A stretch of 64,000 bases of DNA from Bacteroides sp. (GTDB lineage: Bacteria > Bacteroidota > Bacteroidia > Bacteroidales > Muribaculaceae). Under the pieces are notes generated by a model. The model searched no databases and was not told the origin of the DNA. It was given only the letters and a program-made list of their open reading frames with translations. Both the position numbers and the translations under genes were made by a program. Below are positions 38,301 through 46,942 of the stretch, in pieces (position 1 is the stretch's first letter; each line of letters starts with the position of its first letter). The stretch spans positions 62,001 through 126,000 of the forward strand of contig JAAVCX010000028.1 of NCBI GenBank assembly GCA_014802105.1, written 5' to 3'.

Positions 38301-40085
38301 GTCGAGGAAGGCTGAGGCATGACCGGCATGGAGGGTGGCTTGCAGGCGTATGTCGCTGTAACGGCGGTCGAGATAGGTGGCGTCGGCGAGGGCTACGGTG
38401 GCATCGATGGAGGTGGTACGAGCCATCGGGTTGTAGCCACGGCCATCGACGGTCAGTTTGGCAGTGATGGGGCCGACACCCAGCGACGGCATGAAGCGGT
38501 CGACCGGGAAGTGCTCGAGATTGAGGGTGAGGTCGTAGTCTTCGGGACGGGCTTTCCATGAGCCGTCGGCGGCCAGTCGACCGTCGCGAGTGGTGACTTC
38601 GAGGGAGCCTGAAGCCTCGCCGGGGCGGTAGTCTATGTCAGTGAGGAGCGATAGGGCCGGCACGGAGGGGATCGGGAGGAATGAGTATTGCTTGTCGCTC
38701 ATAGAAGCGAGCGAGCCCGAGAGGGTGACGGCGGCTCCGGTCTTTTCAGGGTCAAAGGGTTGGGAGATTGTGCCGGTGCCTTTCAGTTTGAAGACCGAGG
38801 GCATGTCGAGCGACAGGTCGTAAATGTTGAGCGACGAAGAGCTGCCGTCGATGTCGGTCGATAGTGACAGCAGACCGAGCGGGGAGAGCATGGCCCTGAA
38901 GTCGGGGAACGCAAGGATAATGTCGGCCGGGGCGATGAGTCCCGAGCCTTTGAGCGACAAGGGCACCGGGGTGGGGCCTGAGAGTTGGCCCATACCCATC
39001 ATGGCGTTGACAGAGAGGGTAGAGCGGTCGGTAGCTATGGAGAAGTCGGTGAGGTTCATAGCCGAGGAGTCCATTGCAAAGAGGCCGTTGGCGCGCAGGG
39101 GGAGACCGCAACGCTCGGTTGCGGCGATGCGCTTCACAGGTACTCTGATGGAGGTGCCTCGGTTGTAGAAGGAATCAATGGCTATCTCGACTCCGCTCGC
39201 GGCTATATATGCAGGGTCGAAGCCCGGGGCGGGGAGCACTCCGCGTTGAGCGTAGAGACCCTCGCGGGCTGTCAGTCGCAGGGAGTCGGCTGTGATGGTC
39301 CAGGGTTGGGTGGTGGTGGAGTCGTCGCTGTCGGCTGAAGCTGTGGCGGTAGTGTCGCTCATGGCCGGATAGATGTAGGCGGCGCTGACACTGTCGATGG
39401 CGAGCAGGCGTCCGTGGATAGTGTTGCGTCCCATGTCGATGGAGGCTTGTCGCAGAGCAGCAGTCTCGAGGGTACATCCCAGCGAGTCGATGAGCGGAAG
39501 CATCTCCATAGAGTAGGAGAGGTCTTTCAGATCGATAGAGTTGGCGCGTATGAGCCACGGGGTTGAGGCGGTGGTGTCGGTCGGGGTGACGGTGGTGTCG
39601 GGGAGCATGCGCATCCTGACTCTGACTCCCGAGATCACCGCGCGGTCGAGGTCGATAAGGTTGTCAGAGAGGCCGATGCCGACGGTCGAAATGTCGCCGC
39701 GGGCTATATTGGCCCTGAGCCAAAGAACCGAATCGGAATTGCCGAGCTGATAGAAGGCATCACGCAGAGATATATCCTCGGCCTCCACACGACCCTTGAG
39801 CAGGGGGAGCAGGGCAACTCTGACACCGGCGCCCGAGGCTGTGAGCATGGTGTCGCCACCAGCTTCGATCACGCTCACATCGCTAAGACGCAGTTTGAGC
39901 GGAAATCCGAGTCGCAGACGACCGATGTCGATGGTCATACCGGATGACCGGCTGAGCTCCGACGAGGCTATATCCACAACCTTGTCCTGGACAAAGGGGA
40001 TATAAAGCAACGTGGTCACCAGTAAAAGCAGTATGATCGGGGTCGCTAAGACCCAAAGAAGTATCTTGAAAATTTTACGAGCCAC
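35319..40085 (-). CDS. tamB: Translocation/assembly module TamB (DUF490)
   Basis: Very large beta-helical AsmA/TamB-like protein; N-terminal TM FKILLWVLATPIILLLLVTTLLYIPFVQDKVV; C-terminal DUF490. GTG start (VARKIF) preferred over the longer ORF start at 40169. Confidence 0.88.
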   Translation of the reverse strand: MARKIFKILLWVLATPIILLLLVTTLLYIPFVQDKVVDIASSELSRSSGMTIDIGRLRLGFPLKLRLSDVSVIEAGGDTMLTASGAGVRVALLPLLKGRVEAEDISLRDAFYQLGNSDSVLWLRANIARGDISTVGIGLSDNLIDLDRAVISGVRVRMRMLPDTTVTPTDTTASTPWLIRANSIDLKDLSYSMEMLPLIDSLGCTLETAALRQASIDMGRNTIHGRLLAIDSVSAAYIYPAMSDTTATASADSDDSTTTQPWTITADSLRLTAREGLYAQRGVLPAPGFDPAYIAASGVEIAIDSFYNRGTSIRVPVKRIAATERCGLPLRANGLFAMDSSAMNLTDFSIATDRSTLSVNAMMGMGQLSGPTPVPLSLKGSGLIAPADIILAFPDFRAMLSPLGLLSLSTDIDGSSSSLNIYDLSLDMPSVFKLKGTGTISQPFDPEKTGAAVTLSGSLASMSDKQYSFLPIPSVPALSLLTDIDYRPGEASGSLEVTTRDGRLAADGSWKARPEDYDLTLNLEHFPVDRFMPSLGVGPITAKLTVDGRGYNPMARTTSIDATVALADATYLDRRYSDIRLQATLHAGHASAFLDSRNPGADASLNLDAMINGDSIHYNFDANLRDINLLTLNLSDSINGGHLNLSSEGVYNTATNGFDLSATASDLRWQLPGITIAPTSALTLTSRSGSDGSLTNLSNGDLRMRLATPLSLPDAIAQLPTAMTVISGQIDSMRVNVPALSAAMPKFDLTASLGPDNIASQFLASSSDITFRRAVASISNDSLIHFNALVNSILSGSTRIDTLSISANQKGEYLIYDLAMNNRPGTWDDFAHVSLNGFAGVNHLSSFLRQSNIKGENGFTLGFNTELTDSIVHVGIVPGKPTIAYKPWKINPDNYLTYDLATKHLDADINLSGDNSSLRIFTEHSLSHDHDADSTDIADGIREIMISDTPASHRFHGEQEDLVIQLSNIHLQDWLAINPFAPPVKGDVSANLRLNYNNSILTGRGSVTLDELYYGRERVGDFDLALDVANSAGGHLMADVTLMVDSIPTITARGALNDSSLSTPFLLDFRMIRFPLAVVNPFLPPATASLSGMLNGEMTITGDMAAPIFNGHINFDTAAVKVAMMGTTFTFSDTNIPVDSNIVTFNDFAITGCNKNPLLINGKVDASHISDINIDLDASARNMQILKSDRARGDASLYGKAFIDLFAAIKGNLNRMNVTADLSLLPETNLTYVVSEMEESLTQSSSSEMVHFVQFNDTVAVEKADSLTTSTMALNVSADLHLAQGAVINVDLSPGGSNKVQLKPMGDLDYSLSPLNGQRLTGRLNILGGFVRYTPPLMSEKNFQFSDGSYIAFNGDIMDPVLNIHAVDVIRSNVTQDGQNSRLVNFDVMLAVTNSFSNMNVAFDLSTNDDITVQNQLQAMSAEQRANQAMNLLLYNVYTGAGGTKGTTVAGNPLYSFLTSQLNSWAANNIRGVDISFGIDQYDRTYEGATSTATSYSYKVSKSLFDDRFKIVVGGNYSTDADSDENFSQNLINDISFEYLLNRSGTMYVRIFRHTGYESILEGEVTKTGVGFVLKRKLASLRNIFNRR

Positions 40086-40280
40086 AACGTGAGAATGATC
40101 TAACTGAGTAAGCGGATGAATGGAAGATACACGGCCACGGGCTACCGGGAGGCTCCTAAGCCGATGCAAAATTAAGAAAGAGGGGGAGAGTAGTTATATT
40201 GAGATATATTAAAAACTCTTAACACCTGTAAAAAGTTTGGCAACCGGTGATATTTTTTCGGTCAGGCACGGCTGATCAAA

Positions 40281-40326
40281 AAAAGCAGGGGCTCTCCTCC
40301 GCTATGGAAAGAGAGCCCCTGCTTTT
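40281..40326. terminator. Bidirectional rho-independent terminator/hairpin
   Basis: AAAAGCAGGGGCTCTC / GAGAGCCCCTGCTTTT, perfect 16-bp stem. Confidence 0.9.
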
Positions 40327-40430
40327 GGCAGGTCGGGTCACACATATCGGCGCGATCCCCTGCAAGAGTCATGGAGTCGGGAGCCTCAGAAGGCTGTCAT
40401 CCGAGTCACGTAATGTCTTATCAGGCAAGA

Positions 40431-40649
40431 TTATTTGTCCTGAGCAAGAGAGACGAGCATTTCCTTGCCGTCTTCGCTTGGCTGGAACACGAGCTTACCT
40501 TCGCGTGCAAGCCATCCGAGGGAGGCGTAAAGCTCTTTGTCGTTTTTGAACTTGCACATTTTCTTGAGTTGCTTGGTGTCGAGAGTCTGGGCCTTGTCGA
40601 GAGCTTCCCACACGAGGCCGGCTCCCAAGCCGATAGTTTCTGTATTCAT
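40431..40649 (-). CDS. Small winged-helix domain protein (DUF2582-like)
   Basis: MNTETIGLGAGLVWEALDKAQTLDTKQLKKMCKFKNDKELYASLGWLAREGKLVF. Confidence 0.8.
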   Translation of the reverse strand: MNTETIGLGAGLVWEALDKAQTLDTKQLKKMCKFKNDKELYASLGWLAREGKLVFQPSEDGKEMLVSLAQDK

Positions 40650-40747
40650 TTTAGTAAAAGTTAAAAATAGAGATTTCGCAAATTTAGTAAATTTTTATTA
40701 AAAACAAACACCGTCGGGTAAATTGTTTGTTTTCCGGACGATTTTTA

Positions 40748-40770
40748 TGAACTGGTCTAAACTGATTTCG
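40748..40770. repeat. Solo copy of the terminal repeat of the 62124-62320 element
   Basis: TGAACTGGTCTAAACTGATTTCG matches TGAACTGATCTAAACTTATTACA at 19/23. Confidence 0.5.
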
Positions 40771-41027
40771 GCGTCAGCACCTGCAAATGTTCAGACTTTC
40801 CGCAGTGAAGTTCAGACCGTGTCAACGGCTTTTTATCATTTCAACAATCATTAAGGATATAAAGTTCACGTTGTCACCGAGATAACAGTGAAATGCGGCG
40901 GTTAAGACGATCGTTCCATACAATATTTTAAACTTTTATCAGTTATACACATAAGAGATTGAGTCAAAACCCACAATGAATAGAGTAGCGGTTCAGTCAC
41001 ATCTCCTTAATCATTTCTTTCAGCACG

Positions 41028-42221
41028 ATGAATACACCTCGCCACCTTATTATAATACTGATAGCTGTGCTCGGTCTCGAGGCCGTGGCTCAGGATGTCA
41101 AGGACGATTTCAATCCCATTACCACCGGCGTCCTCTCCATAGGTATAGCACCCGATGCCCGCGGTGCCTCGATGGGCGACCTCGGTGCCGCTACCGATCC
41201 CGATGCCAACTCGCAGTATTGGAATCCCTCAAAGTATGCCTTCGCCTATTCCCAGGGTGGAGTGTCGCTCAGCTACACTCCCTGGCTTCGCAAACTTGTC
41301 AATGATATATTTCTGGCTAACGTGGCCGGTTACATGAAGATCGGCTCGGAGGACAATCAGGCTGTGTCGGCCTCGCTGCGCTATTTCTCGCTCGGAGAGG
41401 TTGTCACCTCGACGGGCGGCCAGACGGGCGGCCAGACTCTCAATCCCTACGAGATGGCCATCGACCTCGGATATTCGCGCAAGCTTTCCGAGAAATTTTC
41501 GATGGGTGTGGTGTTCCGCTATATTTATTCCGATTTGGGTTTCGGAGGATCCGAGACCGATACCAAGACGGGAGCTTCGGCGTTTTCGGCTGATATTTCG
41601 GGTTATTACACCACCTATCCCATCATAGGCCGCAATGAGTGTCAATGGTCGTTTGGCTGGGATATATCGAATGTCGGCTCAAAGGTCAACTACAATCATG
41701 GCGATCGCCCGGCCTTCCTGCCTACCAATTTGCGTCTGGGTACGACTTTCACGTTCCCGCTTGCCGACTATCATAATCTGGCTCTTTCGCTCGACCTCAA
41801 TAAACTTCTGGTGCCCACGATGCCCCGCGAGAAAGATTTCGCCGATGACGAGGAGGGTCAGAAGGCCTATCTCGAAGCTTACCGCGACTGGCAGAACACA
41901 TCGTCGATCAAGGGTATCTTCAAGTCGTTCAACGATGCGCCCGGCGGCTTCAAGGAGGAGCTCCGAGAGATCAGCTACTCGCTGGGAGCCGAGTATAGCT
42001 ATAACCAGCAGTTCTTCCTGCGCGGCGGTTACTGTTATCAGCATCCCAGCAAGGGCAACCAGCAGTATTTTGCTATCGGAGCCGGATTTGCTCTCAATGT
42101 GTTGCGTCTCGATGCCTCATACATGATGGCTACGGCCCAGAGCTCGCCTCTCGATCAGACTCTTCGCTTCTCGCTGACATTTGATATGGATGGGCTTCGC
42201 GAAATCTTCGGTAAAAAATAA
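41028..42221 (+). CDS. porV: Type IX secretion system outer-membrane protein PorV
   Basis: ITTGVLSIGIAPDARGASMGDLGAATDPDANSQYWNPSKYAF...SVSLSYTPWLR; FadL/PorV barrel. Confidence 0.9.
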   Translation: MNTPRHLIIILIAVLGLEAVAQDVKDDFNPITTGVLSIGIAPDARGASMGDLGAATDPDANSQYWNPSKYAFAYSQGGVSLSYTPWLRKLVNDIFLANVAGYMKIGSEDNQAVSASLRYFSLGEVVTSTGGQTGGQTLNPYEMAIDLGYSRKLSEKFSMGVVFRYIYSDLGFGGSETDTKTGASAFSADISGYYTTYPIIGRNECQWSFGWDISNVGSKVNYNHGDRPAFLPTNLRLGTTFTFPLADYHNLALSLDLNKLLVPTMPREKDFADDEEGQKAYLEAYRDWQNTSSIKGIFKSFNDAPGGFKEELREISYSLGAEYSYNQQFFLRGGYCYQHPSKGNQQYFAIGAGFALNVLRLDASYMMATAQSSPLDQTLRFSLTFDMDGLREIFGKK

Positions 42222-42311
42222 TAACTTGAGTAACAGCTGAGCGGCTGAAAGATATTGTTGCGGTGGGCACGCGGCTCGTGGGAGCGTTGCTGAGATGCTT
42301 AAACACAGGGA

Positions 42312-42337
42312 GGACATGCCGGCCGGTGAGTCCCTAC
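42312..42337 (-). repeat. Solo REP-like element (GTAG + imperfect palindrome GGACTCACCGGCCGGCATGTCC)
   Basis: Minus-strand reading; outer GGAC/GTCC, inner CCGG/CCGG. Confidence 0.7.
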
Positions 42338-42449
42338 AAGGTTGAAATTGCCGAATGAGGCTCGGCCTCTCCCTCTTCATTAAATGGATTTACCTCAAGA
42401 TAAAACTCAAGTATAGTAAAATTCTTTTCAAGAGCAGCTTATAGATTTT

Positions 42450-42926
42450 ATGATCAGGATAGGACAAGGATATGATGTCCACAAACTCGTGGAGGGGCGT
42501 AAACTGATACTCTGCGGAGTGGAGGTTCCCCACACTTTGGGCTTGCTCGGTCATAGCGATGCCGACGTGGCTCTTCACGCTCTCTCAGACGCCCTGCTCG
42601 GGGCGGCTGCCATGCGTGATATAGGTTTCCATTTTCCCGACACTGACCCCACATATAAGGGAGCCGACTCGCGGGTGTTGTTGCGCCGGGTTGTCGAGAT
42701 CATAGCCGGGAAAGGTTATTGTCCCAACAATGTCGATGTCACCATCATAGCCCAGCGTCCCAAGCTACTTGACTATATACCCGGAATGATCGCCAATATC
42801 GCTGAAGATCTCAAGCTGTCAGCGGACGATGTCTCGGTCAAGGCCACCACTACCGAGCATCTCGGTTTTGCCGGCCGTTGTGAAGGTATAGCCGCCATGG
42901 CAGTCGCCACCCTGCGTCAGATCTGA
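42450..42926 (+). CDS. ispF: 2-C-methyl-D-erythritol 2,4-cyclodiphosphate synthase
   Basis: [13 protein letters not shown]...[33 protein letters not shown]...[20 protein letters not shown]. Confidence 0.97.
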   Translation: MIRIGQGYDVHKLVEGRKLILCGVEVPHTLGLLGHSDADVALHALSDALLGAAAMRDIGFHFPDTDPTYKGADSRVLLRRVVEIIAGKGYCPNNVDVTIIAQRPKLLDYIPGMIANIAEDLKLSADDVSVKATTTEHLGFAGRCEGIAAMAVATLRQI

Positions 42927-42939
42927 TCATTTCCTATCC

Positions 42940-44322
42940 ATGCAACCGATCGTACAATTTCAATCCTCCTCCCTGTGTTTCGGGCCCGTCAGGCTGCTCA
43001 ATGCCTCGGGACGCTCTCTGCCGGCCGGACTTTCGGCTGTCGTAGGCCCTAACGGGTCGGGTAAGACCACCCTCGGCCGCGTGATCGAACGTGGCCGCTA
43101 TGGCTTTGGCAATCGCCTGAGCTTCGCTCGTGAAGGCATGACAGTGAAGATGCTGACTTTTACCGATATTCACTCGTTTACCGGAGTGGATGTGTTGCGT
43201 TATGACCAGCGTCTGGAGTCGAGCGAAAACGAGTATGTCCCTACTGTCGGCGAGATTTTTGCCCGGGTGATAGGGTCGCCGCTGTGGATCGAGATGACCT
43301 CGCGTCTCAATCTGGCCGGAGCGGTGGAGAAGAAGATCAATTTTCTGTCGAGCGGCGAGTTGCGCAAACTCCTTATCATCAATGCTCTGCTCTCGACGCC
43401 CGAGATACTTGTGCTCGACAATCCGTTTATAGGTCTTGACGCGCCCTCGCGGGTGGAACTCCTCGCCGCTCTGAGAGCTTTGCGTGAAAGGGGACAACAT
43501 ATAGTCTTGCTGCTCAGCGATCCCGACGAGATACCCTCTGATGCCGACGGGGTGCTCTATCTCGATGGTTGCAGGTTTGTAGACGATCCGTCAGGGAGAG
43601 CAGAGGAGGATACAACAACTGTCACCCTGCCGACGCCGGCCTACGATATACCGCCTCACGAAGTAACTTTCAGTATTACCGGCGGTCATGCGCGCTATGG
43701 CGGTCACAGTGTCTTTGAAGGCATGGACTGGAGAGTGGGCCGTGGCGAGCGGTGGATGCTCACGGGGCCCAACGGTTCGGGTAAATCTTTGTTGCTGAGC
43801 ATGGTGTGTGGCGATAATCCTCAGGCCTACGCCAATGATATAGTGCTTTTCGACCGCCGTCGAGGCTCGGGCGAATCTATCTGGGATATTAAGAACAATA
43901 TAGGATATACGTGTCCCGAGATGCAACTCTATTTCCGCAGCCCGCGCCCTGTCAAGGGTATCATCGCCGAGGGTATGCGCTCGGTTCTCGAGCGTTTCAC
44001 TCCCTTTACCGACTCGGAGCAGGCCGATGCTGAGGCTTGGCTCGAGTGTATGGGCATCTCTCATCTGGCCGACAGAGACTTCGCCACGCTATCGTCGGGA
44101 GAGCAGAAAGTGGTGCTCCTCGCGCGGGCTTTTGCGCGTCAACCGGCACTTCTGGTGCTCGATGAGCCTTTTCAGGGGCTCGATCCCAAGGTCAAACTCC
44201 GCATGAGCCGTATCATAGATGCGCTTGTCAGCTCCCGTAATTCTTCGCTGATTTTCGTCACACACTATCCCGAGGAGCTCCCCTCGTGTGTCACCCGTCG
44301 TAAGTCATTTCAAAAACATTGA
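42940..44322 (+). CDS. ABC transporter ATP-binding protein with two fused ABC domains (ModF/PhrA-like)
   Basis: Walker A GPNGSGKTTLG and GPNGSGKSLLL; signature LSSGELRKLL and LSSGEQKVVLLARAFARQPALLVLDEPFQGLD. Confidence 0.88.
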   Translation: MQPIVQFQSSSLCFGPVRLLNASGRSLPAGLSAVVGPNGSGKTTLGRVIERGRYGFGNRLSFAREGMTVKMLTFTDIHSFTGVDVLRYDQRLESSENEYVPTVGEIFARVIGSPLWIEMTSRLNLAGAVEKKINFLSSGELRKLLIINALLSTPEILVLDNPFIGLDAPSRVELLAALRALRERGQHIVLLLSDPDEIPSDADGVLYLDGCRFVDDPSGRAEEDTTTVTLPTPAYDIPPHEVTFSITGGHARYGGHSVFEGMDWRVGRGERWMLTGPNGSGKSLLLSMVCGDNPQAYANDIVLFDRRRGSGESIWDIKNNIGYTCPEMQLYFRSPRPVKGIIAEGMRSVLERFTPFTDSEQADAEAWLECMGISHLADRDFATLSSGEQKVVLLARAFARQPALLVLDEPFQGLDPKVKLRMSRIIDALVSSRNSSLIFVTHYPEELPSCVTRRKSFQKH

Positions 44323-44387
44323 TTCAGAGAGGATTAGTCTGTTATAAATAAAACAGCAACTCCAGGCTCTGCTTTATACAAAATTGA

Positions 44388-44424
44388 AAGGTGTCGAAGG
44401 TTTGATCTTAGCCTCCGACACCTT
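44388..44424 (+). terminator. Rho-independent terminator after the ABC gene
   Basis: AAGGTGTCGaAGG ... CCTcCGACACCTT followed by cttttag. Confidence 0.85.
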
Positions 44425-44461
44425 CTTTTAGTGTAATATAACAGAGTGTTATCAAAAAGAA

Positions 44462-44493
44462 AAAGAGGAAAATCCTTTCGGAAATTCCTCTTT
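44462..44493 (-). terminator. Terminator of tRNA-Leu (minus)
   Basis: AAAGAGGAA...TTCCTCTTT with A-run on + strand (T-run on -). Confidence 0.8.
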
Positions 44494-44503
44494 GGTCAAC
44501 TCG

Positions 44504-44585
44504 TGCGCATGAAGGGACTCGAACCCCCACGACCTAAGTCATTAGATCCTAAGTCTAACGCGGCTACCAATTACGCCACATGCGC
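44504..44585 (-). tRNA. tRNA-Leu (anticodon TAG)
   Basis: Reverse complement GCGCATGTGGCGTAATTGGTAGCCGCGTTAGACTTAGGATCTAATGACTTAGGTCGTGGGGGTTCGAGTCCCTTCATGCGCA; anticodon loop CTTAGGA, long variable arm. Confidence 0.94.
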
Positions 44586-44771
44586 TTGATAATATGGAAA
44601 TAATGCCGATATGGGCATCTTTTCATGTCACAAAGGTAAGACAAAACCTCGAAAAACACAAGAAAAACAATTTTTTTGATAAAATTTAGGCAAAAAGCGA
44701 GGAAATACAAATTTTTGTTTATAAATTAGCACACTGAAACCGATCTTTTACTCTTTACAATTCTCCGCTTT

Positions 44772-46655
44772 ATGGAATCGACCGACCCCATCCTGCCCTC
44801 TGAGGAGGTAAAGGATACCACCTTAGATCTGACAGAAACTGTGAATGACACCGCTACCCTTGAATCAGTGGCCACCGAGAATATAGTTGAAGCCACCGAG
44901 GAAGTTAACGGCGAGGAGTCAGCTGCCGAGAGCCATCAGGCACCGCGCCGACTCTCCACCAAAGCCGAAATCCTTGCCGAGGCTTCGCGTCTGGCAGCCC
45001 TTGATGCTACCGAGATCAATGCCGACGAGGTGGGACACCTCAAGCAGCAGTTCTATCAACTGCGCAATGAAGCAGTGCGCGCCGAGCGCGAGGCTTATGA
45101 GGCCGTGGAGGGCAACAATCCCTCCGACTTTACACCCTCGGCCGATCCCGACGAAGAGGCTTTCAAGGAGTCGCTCTCCGTGATCAAGGAAAAGAAAGCG
45201 GCCCAGCGAGCCGTGATCGAGGCTCAACTTCAGGCCAATCTCGCCGCTAAGGAAGCTATCATAGCCAAGCTACGCGAGATGAGCGCCGACACCGATAACG
45301 TCAACCGTCTCTTCCCCGAAGTGCGCGATCTGCAGGCTCAGTTTAAGGAAATAGGCGAGGTGCCTCAGCAGAACTCGTCAGACATCTGGAAGGGCTATCA
45401 GGACGCAGTCGAGCGATTCTATGACCAGCTTAAGATAAATAAGGAGCTGCGCGACTATGATTTCAAGAAAAATCTCGCCGAGAAGGAGGCCCTCGTAGCC
45501 GAGGCCGAGAAGCTCAGGGATGAGGAGGATGTGATCATAGCTTTCAAGCGTCTGCAGGAGCTCCATGATCAGTGGCGTGCCATAGGGCCTGTGCCCAAGG
45601 AGGTACGCGAGCAGATCTGGGGTCGCTTCAAGGAACTCTCGACCGAGGTCAACAAGCGCTATCAGGACTTCTTTGTGGAGCGCAAGAACCGCGAGCGCGA
45701 GAACGAGGAAGCCAAGCTTGCCATCTGTGAGCGTGTGGAGGCTCTCGACTTCTCCACGCTGACCACCTATGCCGCCTGGGACGAGATGACCAACCGCTTC
45801 ATGGAGGCTCAGGCCGATTGGCGTAAACTTGGTTATGCGTCACGCAAGGCCAATAATGAACTCTTTGCCCGTTTCCGCGGCGCATGCGATAAATTCTTTG
45901 CCGCCAAGGCTGACTTCTATAAGCAGATGAAGGATGTCCTGGCTGTAAATCTCGAGAAAAAGATTGCTCTCTGCGAGCGTGCCGAGGCTCTCAAGGACAG
46001 CACCGACTGGCGTGCTACAGCCGATGAGCTCACCCGTCTGCAGAAAGAGTGGAAGACTATAGGCGCTGTGGCCAAGAAGCACTCTGACCAGGTGTGGCAT
46101 CGTTTCCTTGCTGCCTGTGACTACTTCTTTGATCAGAAAAAGAAAAATACCTCGGGCCAGCGTCGCAACGAACGCGCCAATCTCGAGCAGAAGCAGGAGA
46201 TCATAGAGAAACTCAAGGCTATCGAGACCCAGACTCCCGAGCGCGAGGCCGCCATCAAGGCTGTCAAGGATCTCCAGGCCGAGTGGCAGAGCGTGGGCCA
46301 TGTGCCTTTTGCCGAGAAGGACGCTGTCTATGATGCTTATCGCGCGGTAGTCAACAGCATATATGATAAGCTCAATATCGCACGCCGAGACTCGCGCATG
46401 TCGTCGTTTGAGAGCTCTCTCTCCGAGATGGGCGGCGATTCCAACCGTCTGTTCCGCGAGCGTGAGCGTCTGTTGCGTGCCTACGAGCAGCGCAAGAGCG
46501 AGCTCAAGACCTACGAGAATAATATGGGATTTCTCTCGGCCCGCTCCAAAAATGCCGACTCGATGGTGCGCGAGATGCAGCGCCGTGTGCAACATCTGCG
46601 TGACAATCTGGCCGAGCTCGAGAGCAAGATCAAGACGATCGACAGTAAACTCTGA
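44772..46655 (+). CDS. DUF349 domain-containing protein
   Basis: Repeated coiled-coil units with W..IG.VP/(W+xxG) motifs (QFKEIGEVPQQNSSDIWKGYQ; QWRAIGPVPKEVREQIWGRFK; EWKTIGAVAKKHSDQVWHRF). Confidence 0.88.
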   Translation: MESTDPILPSEEVKDTTLDLTETVNDTATLESVATENIVEATEEVNGEESAAESHQAPRRLSTKAEILAEASRLAALDATEINADEVGHLKQQFYQLRNEAVRAEREAYEAVEGNNPSDFTPSADPDEEAFKESLSVIKEKKAAQRAVIEAQLQANLAAKEAIIAKLREMSADTDNVNRLFPEVRDLQAQFKEIGEVPQQNSSDIWKGYQDAVERFYDQLKINKELRDYDFKKNLAEKEALVAEAEKLRDEEDVIIAFKRLQELHDQWRAIGPVPKEVREQIWGRFKELSTEVNKRYQDFFVERKNRERENEEAKLAICERVEALDFSTLTTYAAWDEMTNRFMEAQADWRKLGYASRKANNELFARFRGACDKFFAAKADFYKQMKDVLAVNLEKKIALCERAEALKDSTDWRATADELTRLQKEWKTIGAVAKKHSDQVWHRFLAACDYFFDQKKKNTSGQRRNERANLEQKQEIIEKLKAIETQTPEREAAIKAVKDLQAEWQSVGHVPFAEKDAVYDAYRAVVNSIYDKLNIARRDSRMSSFESSLSEMGGDSNRLFRERERLLRAYEQRKSELKTYENNMGFLSARSKNADSMVREMQRRVQHLRDNLAELESKIKTIDSKL

Positions 46656-46714
46656 TATTTCAGGCTTAAGATACATCCGAGGGTGACCGACGATGTTCAG
46701 GCTCCGATATTACG

Positions 46715-46830
46715 GTAGGGACACCTCCCCTTGTAGCCGTTCACATAGCGACATATCTTCTTTATATTGCCTATTGATATTGCCTATGTTCAAGGTGAGC
46801 GGACACTTCCACGAGAGGAAGTGTCCCTAC
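46715..46830. repeat. Diverged BIME-like pair: GTAGGGACACCTCC... and GGACACTTCC-acgaga-GGAAGTGTCC-CTAC
   Basis: GTAG 46715-46718; right-hand perfect 10-bp hairpin 46801-46826 plus CTAC 46827-46830. Confidence 0.8.
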
Positions 46831-46942
46831 TCCCGGGGCCCTGACCCGTCAGCGTCATCAAGGAGTGTCTCTTCACCCTTTGGCGAGCGGAGAGCAGTTC
46901 ACTCTCCTCCCCCCCGATTTCTGTTAGTTTCCTCTCTCACGC

